Below, piece by piece: positions 1 through 3,960 of a stretch of DNA of 7,703 nt (positions within the stretch are counted from its first letter, which is position 1; every line of letters starts with the position of its first letter). Made by a program: the position numbers and the translations under genes. Source of the stretch: Vulcanimicrobiota bacterium (GTDB taxonomy: Bacteria > Vulcanimicrobiota > Vulcanimicrobiia > Vulcanimicrobiales > Vulcanimicrobiaceae). The notes beneath the pieces are model-generated. The model ran no database searches. It was not told the origin of the DNA and worked only from the letters and a program-made list of their open reading frames with translations. The stretch is taken from assembly GCA_019233415.1 (NCBI GenBank), contig JAFAMK010000304.1, positions 1 through 7,703 of the forward strand. The letters are read 5' to 3'.

Positions 1-117
1 ATGACCGCGTTCGGCTCGGTCCGCGCGATCAAGAACGCGACGGTCGACGAGATCGCCGCGGTCAAGGGAATGACCCCCGCCTTGGCCTCGCAGGTGAAGT
101 CGGCGCTGGGAGGGTAG
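1..117 (+). CDS. uvrC: UvrC excinuclease subunit, C-terminal fragment (helix-hairpin-helix end)
   Basis: The window opens inside a gene; only the last 38 codons and a TAG stop are visible. The peptide contains FGSVRAIKNATVDEIAAVKG followed by a short helix and a terminal LGG. This is the pattern of the second helix-hairpin-helix motif at the extreme C terminus of UvrC: a 'FGS..AI..A(S/T)V.E(I/L)A.V.GM' stretch, then an amphipathic helix. UvrC makes the dual incisions in nucleotide excision repair with UvrA and UvrB, and this tandem HhH domain binds DNA. The in-frame ATG at position 1 is probably an internal methionine, not the start, because UvrC is normally about 600 residues. Other HhH proteins cannot be fully excluded on 38 residues, but spacing and end point fit UvrC best. 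A membrane-protein gene begins 9 nt downstream on the same strand. Confidence 0.8.
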   Translation: MTAFGSVRAIKNATVDEIAAVKGMTPALASQVKSALGG

Positions 118-126
118 GCGAGTTAC

Positions 127-384
127 ATGGGCTTTCTGATTCGGGTCCTCGTGAACGCGATGTTGCGACCGATCCTGATGATCCTCAGCCTGCCGCTCGA
201 AATCGTCACGCTGGGCCTGTTCACGCTCGTGATCAACGGTCTGCTGTTCTGGTTCGTCGGCGGACTCCACGTCGGCCTGATCGTCAACGGCTTCTGGGCC
301 GCCTTCTGGGGCGCGATCGCCACCGGGATCATTTCCTGGGTCCTCTCGCTGCTCACGCGCCCCTTCGAAGGACAGCGCACCTAG
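127..384 (+). CDS. Small Phage_holin_4_2-family (YvlD-like) integral membrane protein
   Basis: This 85-residue, strongly hydrophobic protein carries the signature of the Phage_holin_4_2 / YvlD-like family: an LRPIL segment (13-17), a long run with LPLEIVTLGLFTLVING (22-38), then NGFWAAFWGA (54-63) and a final SWVLSLL. I see two hydrophobic blocks (about 15-47 and 48-76), probably three short membrane segments. Family members I know are nearer 110-120 residues and begin with an extra helix pair; here the N-terminal MGFLIRVLVN runs straight into the usual second half, so this looks like a short variant. Despite the family name, most members are chromosomal with no known lysis role, and there is no phage context. 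ATG127 follows the uvrC stop by 9 nt, with purine-rich GGGAGGG at 108-114 and AGGCGAG at 116-122 as possible ribosome sites. The stop abuts the next start (GTG385), so the two are probably co-translated. The function is unknown. Confidence 0.8.
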   Translation: MGFLIRVLVNAMLRPILMILSLPLEIVTLGLFTLVINGLLFWFVGGLHVGLIVNGFWAAFWGAIATGIISWVLSLLTRPFEGQRT

Positions 385-663
385 GTGGAGCGGACGACGC
401 GATTGCTGAGCATCGCGCTCGCCGTGCTCGCGCTCGACGGGTGCCGCGGCAGTTCCGAGCATGCGGACGCACGCGCGACGAACGCGCCGACGTCGTCGAG
501 CGCGTCCTCCACGGGCATCCACAGCAGCGGTGCCGCGGGTGCGGCTGCCGGCGGCGCCGCGGCGGGCGCGAACGGCTCCGATCAGGACGACCAGCGGGGG
601 ACGCACGGATCGTCAGGCGAGGGCGGCTTCGGTGAGGCGGGAGCCCACGGCGGAGGCGGCTGA
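385..663 (+). CDS. Putative small lipoprotein with Gly/Ala/Ser-rich body and C-terminal GGFGE motif (YgiB/YjfM-like partner of the ATP-grasp ligase)
   Basis: This 92-residue protein starts at GTG385, directly after the preceding stop. Residues 1-19 form a signal peptide: charged MERTTR, then a Leu/Ala core ending LALDGC. Cys20 is the likely lipidated residue, although Asp at -2 of the lipobox is unusual. After Cys20 the chain is low-complexity: Ser/Thr/Ala (26-49), Ala/Gly (50-64), an acidic patch SDQDDQ (65-70), then a glycine-rich tail with GGFGE at 80-84 and four terminal glycines. Secreted or lipoprotein partners of YgiC/YjfC ligases (DUF1190-type, such as YgiB) also end in Gly/Ser-rich tails with a GGFG motif, from memory of that family. 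The last 32 nt overlap the ligase gene. Context and tail support a real gene, but similarity outside the motif is too low to name a family. GC-rich low-complexity DNA can mimic such an ORF, so confidence is moderate. Confidence 0.6.
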   Translation: MERTTRLLSIALAVLALDGCRGSSEHADARATNAPTSSSASSTGIHSSGAAGAAAGGAAAGANGSDQDDQRGTHGSSGEGGFGEAGAHGGGG

Positions 664-1846
664 ACCGATCGCGTTTTGGGAGCGCTACGAGGGTCATCCG
701 TATGCGCTCCCGGACCCGGTCGTCCTCGACGCAGCGCAGGTCGCGTCGATTCGCGCCGCGGTGCGCGACGCATGGTCGATCTACGCGCGCGTCGCGCATC
801 TGTTGCAGGCGCTACCCAACGACGGATTGGACGCGCTGGGGATCCCCGCCATCGCGCACGAGATCGTACGGCTGCGCGACGCGACCGCCGGGCCGACCCT
901 CATCGGGCGCTTCGACTTCCTGTTCGACGGCGTGTCGTTCCGCGTCGTCGAGTTGAACGCGGAGACCCCGTTCTTCATCGTGGAGTCCTTCGCCGAGAAC
1001 GGCCGGCGCGCGCGCGCCGCTGGGCTGCACGACCCGAACGAAGGCGAATGCGATCACCTTCGTGACGCGCTGGACGCCGCGCTGGGGCCGCTGCGTTCAG
1101 GCGCGCGCGTCGGCGTGACCGCGCTGAACGTCTATCGCGAGGACGTCGGAACGGCGACCTACCTGCGCGACCTGATCGCGTCGCGTGTGGAGGCTGAGGT
1201 TGCGTTCGTTCCCGTGCACGAGCTCACGGTCGAGGACGGCGTCGTGCGCGACACGCAGGGTCCGCTCGACGTCCTCTACCGCTGCTATCCGCTCGAGCAC
1301 TTCGCCGCCGACCGCGGTGGCCGTGCGCTCTTCGACGCGGTCGGGCGCGGCGCGTGCCGGCTGCTGAATCCACCGTCGGCGCTGCTGCTGCAGTCGAAGG
1401 CGACGGAGGCGCTCATCTGGGGGCTGTACGAGCGCGGCGAGCTCTTCGACGAAGCCGAGCGCGCGGCGATCGCGCGCGTCTTCCTCCCAACCTACCTCGA
1501 CCGTCCCGACGACGGCGAGACGTACGTACGGAAACCCGTGCTCGGCCGCGAGGGGATCGGCGTCGGCGTCGTCGCGCCGGACGGGACCGAGATCGCGCAC
1601 GGCGAGCGCCCGAGGAGCGATGCGTACGCACGTCAGCCGGTCGTCTACCAGCGCTACGTCCGCGCGCCGCGCCGCCGCGTGCGTCGCGCCGACGACGTGC
1701 TGATCGACGGCGAGGAACTGACGACGTGCTTCGTCGTTGCCGGTCATCCGAGTGCCGTCGGAATGCGGATCGGCGGCACGGTCACCGACGCCTGGAGCTA
1801 CTTCGCACCGGTCGGTATCGCGAGGATGCCACCTTCAGCCCGGTAG
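632..1846 (+). CDS. Glutathionylspermidine synthase-like ATP-grasp ligase (YgiC/YjfC family)
   Basis: This 404-residue protein fits the GSP_synth ATP-grasp family; E. coli YgiC is about 386 residues. The N-terminal part (FWERYEGHPYA, 15-25) aligns with the family's aromatic start. Nucleotide and metal site motifs follow: GRFDFLFDG (92-100), VVELNAETP (105-113, matching the family's LLENNADTP), RCYPLEHF (217-224), a helix with Lys256 before EALIWGLYE, YVRKPVLGREG (298-308, with Lys301 and Arg306 expected at ATP), VVYQRYV (337-343), and GMRIG with the closing SYFAPVGI. The family joins a carboxyl group to an amine through an acyl-phosphate. These bacterial homologues lack the amidase domain of bifunctional Gss, and their substrates are not established. 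GTG632 is chosen because GAGGG (619-623) lies 8 nt upstream and homology begins just after; in-frame codons upstream to 461 give an Arg-rich non-protein. The start overlaps the lipoprotein gene by 32 nt; pyrD follows after 17 nt. Confidence 0.88.
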   Translation: MRREPTAEAAEPIAFWERYEGHPYALPDPVVLDAAQVASIRAAVRDAWSIYARVAHLLQALPNDGLDALGIPAIAHEIVRLRDATAGPTLIGRFDFLFDGVSFRVVELNAETPFFIVESFAENGRRARAAGLHDPNEGECDHLRDALDAALGPLRSGARVGVTALNVYREDVGTATYLRDLIASRVEAEVAFVPVHELTVEDGVVRDTQGPLDVLYRCYPLEHFAADRGGRALFDAVGRGACRLLNPPSALLLQSKATEALIWGLYERGELFDEAERAAIARVFLPTYLDRPDDGETYVRKPVLGREGIGVGVVAPDGTEIAHGERPRSDAYARQPVVYQRYVRAPRRRVRRADDVLIDGEELTTCFVVAGHPSAVGMRIGGTVTDAWSYFAPVGIARMPPSAR

Positions 1847-1863
1847 ACGGGTCCTGAGCCGCG

Positions 1864-2913
1864 GTGTTCGATCCCTACCCGCTCGTCCGGCCGCTTCTCC
1901 ACCGCCTCGATCCCGAGGACGCGCACGAACTCACGTTGCGCGCGCTCGAAGCGAACCTCGTCCCCGGCCAGCCACGCGACGACGATCCGATCCTCGCGAC
2001 GACGCTGCTCGGGCGCGCCCTTTCGAATCCGATCGGGCTGGCGGCCGGGTTCGACAAGAACGCGCGCGTCTACGAGCGGATGGGTGCGCAGGGGTTTGGG
2101 TTCGTCGAGGTCGGTGGCGTGACGCCGCGGCCGCAGGCCGGCAACCCGCGCCCGCGTGTATTCCGGCTTCCGGAAGATCGCGCAGTGATCAACCGGATGG
2201 GTTTCCCGAACGACGGCGCCGACGCGGTCGTTGCGCGGCTACAGAAAAAAGGCCATCCCGGTGGGATCGGCCTCGGCATCAACCTCGCGTCGAACGCCGA
2301 CAGCGCCGATCCGGCCGACGACTTCGTGCACCTCGCGCAACGCTTCGCGCGCGCTGCCGACTACCTGACGCTCGACGTGTCGTGCCCGAACACCGCGAAC
2401 GGTCAGGTCTTCCTCGATTCCGCGCGACTCGCCGACCTGCTCGCGCGCCTCGCCGCGGTCGATTGGGGTCCGGGCCGCCCCGCATTCGCCGCGAAGCTCG
2501 CGCCCGACGTCGACGACGCGCTGCTCGAACGCCTCGTCGCAACGCTGCTCGACGCGCGCATCGACGCGATCATCGTCGCGAACACAACGCGCGCACGGCC
2601 CTCGAATCTGCACGGTACACACGCGTCCGAGGCCGGCGGGCTCTCCGGAGCACCGCTGTTCGTGCCGTCCACGCTGATGCTCTCACGCGTGCGCGCGTTG
2701 ACCGGTGGTCGAGTGCCGCTGATCGGCGTCGGCGGAATCGCCAGCGGCGCCGACGCGTACATGAAGATTCGTGCCGGCGCGAGCGCGGTGCAGCTCTACA
2801 CGGGATTGATCTACGCCGGAACGGGCCTCATCACGCGGATCAAACGCGAGCTCGCGGTGCTGCTGCGGCGCGACGGGTTCGCGTCGGTCGAGGCGGCCGC
2901 CGCGGCTACTTGA
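1864..2913 (+). CDS. pyrD: Dihydroorotate dehydrogenase (quinone), class 2, with Cys at the catalytic-base position
   Basis: This 349-residue protein oxidises dihydroorotate to orotate in pyrimidine synthesis, passing electrons through FMN to membrane quinone. The N-terminal helical extension that marks class 2 is present (PLVRPLLHRLDPEDAHELTL, 6-25). FMN and orotate motifs follow in order: GLAAGFDKN (58-66, Lys65), VEVGGVTPRPQAGNPRPR (81-98), NRMGFPN (110-116), GIGLGIN (134-140), Lys211 in FAAKLAP, IVANTT (237-242), GGLSGAPL (258-265), GVGGIASGADA (288-298) and LYTGLIY (311-317). The active-site loop reads DVSCPNT (171-177), whereas class 2 enzymes have N-x-S-S-P-N-T. Cys174 thus replaces the Ser base, as in class 1 enzymes, and Asp171 replaces an orotate-binding Asn. 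The TPGLR-type continuation is also changed. GTG1864 is set by the typical N terminus; its ribosome site is weak. No other pyr gene is nearby. The product is certain; the class rests on the N-terminal extension and overall sequence. Confidence 0.95.
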   Translation: MFDPYPLVRPLLHRLDPEDAHELTLRALEANLVPGQPRDDDPILATTLLGRALSNPIGLAAGFDKNARVYERMGAQGFGFVEVGGVTPRPQAGNPRPRVFRLPEDRAVINRMGFPNDGADAVVARLQKKGHPGGIGLGINLASNADSADPADDFVHLAQRFARAADYLTLDVSCPNTANGQVFLDSARLADLLARLAAVDWGPGRPAFAAKLAPDVDDALLERLVATLLDARIDAIIVANTTRARPSNLHGTHASEAGGLSGAPLFVPSTLMLSRVRALTGGRVPLIGVGGIASGADAYMKIRAGASAVQLYTGLIYAGTGLITRIKRELAVLLRRDGFASVEAAAAAT

Positions 2914-3132
2914 CGCGATGATGTCGAGCGTTGCGGGCGCGGCCAAGCCGAGGATGACGGCCGCAAGCACTGCCAGCATGGCGGCCGCCGCCCGCACGGT
3001 TCCTCGCCTGGCCCTGCGCGTACATCCGTCCTGCCGTTGTCGCCGTGGCGGCCTTTCCCGGCGAGGATGAAGGAACCCTGAGTCCCCGGCGCGTGTTATA
3101 GTTAGCGCTGGTCCGTTCTCGGACTCGTTCGC
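2914..3132. other. Intergenic region between pyrD and tmRNA gene
   Basis: These 219 bases hold no convincing gene. On the - strand, a GTG at 2997-2995 opens a frame whose first 25 or so residues are hydrophobic (LAVLAAVILGLA), but it then runs into the 3' end of pyrD as Arg-rich shadow sequence, and the AGGA before it is too close (3 nt). A weak hairpin lies around 3040-3051 (CGCC facing GGCG). The right end carries the tmRNA promoter. No clear terminator was found for the pyrD operon. Confidence 0.5.
3094..3102 (+). promoter_or_regulatory. Extended -10 promoter for tmRNA gene
   Basis: TGTTATAGT is an extended -10 element: TGn directly followed by TATAGT, five of six matches to the housekeeping consensus. 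No good -35 hexamer lies 16-18 nt upstream, which suits an extended -10 promoter. Initiation near 3108-3110 would give a leader of about 24 nt before the mature tmRNA 5' end at 3133, to be removed by RNase P. A GGAACC at 3072-3077 resembles an ECF-type -35 but is too far from this -10. Confidence 0.45.
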
Positions 3133-3489
3133 GGGGCTGAGTAGTCTCGACGGGGAGATCCGTGGCCGACGTAAGCAGGCGGAGTTGTGAGCCCTCCTAA
3201 AACGATCACAAGCGTTTACACGCGAACAACGAATACGCTCTGGCTGCCTAACTTAAGTTAGCAACCACCGTCCGGAGGAGGTCGCCGAAGCCGTCCTCCA
3301 GGCGGTCAACAAGTTCGGCTAGGACGCGGAGACCGTTCCGAGAGGCGTCCGAAACTCAACCGGAACTGCGACGCGGCTGATTCCTGTACCGAGAAGCTGA
3401 CGCGCCTAAGACAAAATCGGCACTGAGCCTGGAGAAAGCGGCGGTCCGGCTTTTCGGACCCGGGGGGCGGCTCCCCGGCAGCTCCACCA
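3133..3489 (+). ncRNA. ssrA: Transfer-messenger RNA (tmRNA, ssrA)
   Basis: This is a one-piece tmRNA of about 357 nt that rescues stalled ribosomes with SmpB and tags the unfinished protein for proteolysis. The 5' end GGGGCTG (3133-3139) pairs along all 7 bp with CAGCTCC (3479-3485), including one G-T wobble, and ACCA (3486-3489) follows, so CCA is encoded. The conserved TCGACGGGG lies just inside the 5' end at 3147-3155. The messenger part follows CCTCCTAAAA (3193-3202), as in E. coli CCTCGTAAAA. Resume codon GCG (3222) is preceded by T at -5 and A at -4, the bases used in frame setting. The tag reads ANNEYALAA and ends at TAA (3249-3251), with the protease-recognised LAA end. The stop sits in a hairpin CTAAC-TTAA-GTTAG. 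The T-arm is odd: the loop reads GGCGGCT instead of TTCRANY, in a stem that can reach 6 bp. Identity is very secure; exact ends rest on acceptor pairing. Confidence 0.95.
3222..3251 (+). other. tmRNA-encoded proteolysis tag reading frame (ANNEYALAA)
   Basis: Nine codons from GCG to TAA inside ssrA give ANNEYALAA, one residue shorter than the E. coli tag ANDENYALAA. The closing ALAA is the element recognised by ClpXP/ClpAP, and the N-terminal ANN-E part matches the SspB-type portion of known tags. The start at GCG3222 is inferred from the -5 T and -4 A and from the 19-nt spacing to CCTAAAA (17 in E. coli). The frame is open back to the TAA at 3198-3200, so a longer tag starting with NDHKRLH is formally possible but unlikely. 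Confidence 0.8.
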
Positions 3490-3495
3490 CGTACG

Positions 3496-3534
3496 CGACC
3501 CCGCGCGCATCATGCGACGCGGGGTCGTTCGTTT
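3496..3534 (+). terminator. Rho-independent-type terminator after tmRNA
   Basis: A perfect 10-bp stem, CGACCCCGCG (3496-3505) with CGCGGGGTCG (3518-3527), encloses a loop whose ends can add three pairs (CGC with GCG). It is followed by TTCGTTT (3528-3534), a short T-rich tail. It starts 6 nt after the CCA end of tmRNA. It should define the tmRNA precursor 3' end and separate it from the gene that follows. Confidence 0.8.
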
Positions 3535-3578
3535 GACTGATGCACGGAGCTGCGGTTCTGGCCGACGAAGGACGACTC

Positions 3579-3953
3579 GTGGCTGACATTGTGATCAAAG
3601 ACGACCAACTCGACGTGAAGATATCGCTGGTCGACAAGCTGCTGGGATTTCATGGTTCATTCCATATCCCGCTCGCGCACGTGACGAACGCGTTCGTCAG
3701 CAGCTTCGAGGATTTGGAACTCCAGTACAAGCTCGAAGGCGAAAACTTCGGCTTCTACAAGTCCGTCGGCGTTTTCGCGAATCCCGAAGGACTGATCTTC
3801 GTCGACGCAAGCGGTGCCCGCGACGTGCTCGTCATCGAAACCCGCGGCGAACGCTTCCCACGCATCGCCGTCCAACTCTCACCCGACCAAAACCCAAACG
3901 CCGTCGCCCACGCGATCACGCAACGCACCCCGGACAGCGGCGCGGTCGAGTAG
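3579..3953 (+). CDS. Small conserved protein of unknown function, PH-like fold suspected
   Basis: This 124-residue protein has no signal peptide or membrane segment, so it is probably cytoplasmic. It opens with short strands (DIVIKDDQLDVKISLVDKLL), then FHGSFHIPLAHVTNAFV, and later has GVFANPEGLIFVDA, RDVLVIET and FPRIAVQLSPDQNPNAVAHAI. This layout (a hydrophobic strand pair, 'L..HG...IPL..V', a central 'G.....' strand, 'LVIE......I.V...DPN..A..I') resembles a widespread bacterial family of about 120 residues that I recall as PH-domain-like and uncharacterised; the match is from memory. GTG3579 is preferred because AAGGA (3568-3572) lies 6 nt upstream and family-like sequence begins there. 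The in-frame ATG3540 would add 13 residues, sits close behind the tmRNA terminator, and lacks a ribosome site. The last 40 codons are rich in C-ending codons. It converges on the efflux gene, 7 nt apart. Confidence 0.7.
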   Translation: MADIVIKDDQLDVKISLVDKLLGFHGSFHIPLAHVTNAFVSSFEDLELQYKLEGENFGFYKSVGVFANPEGLIFVDASGARDVLVIETRGERFPRIAVQLSPDQNPNAVAHAITQRTPDSGAVE

Positions 3954-3960
3954 CGAGCCG

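Noticed and set aside
127..384. Prophage lysis gene, from the holin-like family name
   Set aside because: No phage genes nearby; the family is mostly chromosomal in bacteria with no lysis function shown.
461..631. N-terminal extension of the ATP-grasp ligase upstream of GTG632
   Set aside because: The added residues are Arg/Ala-rich noise out of frame with the lipoprotein; family similarity and the GAGGG ribosome site both favour GTG632.
1737..2921. 394-codon + strand frame across pyrD
   Set aside because: Arg-rich shadow of pyrD in a different frame; the pyrD frame carries all family motifs.
3248..3261. Perfect 14-bp palindrome CTAACTTAAGTTAG as an operator
   Set aside because: It lies inside ssrA and is the hairpin holding the tag stop codon, so RNA structure explains it.
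3540..3578. ATG3540 as the start of the PH-like protein
   Set aside because: No ribosome site and too close to the tmRNA terminator; GTG3579 has AAGGA at 6 nt spacing.
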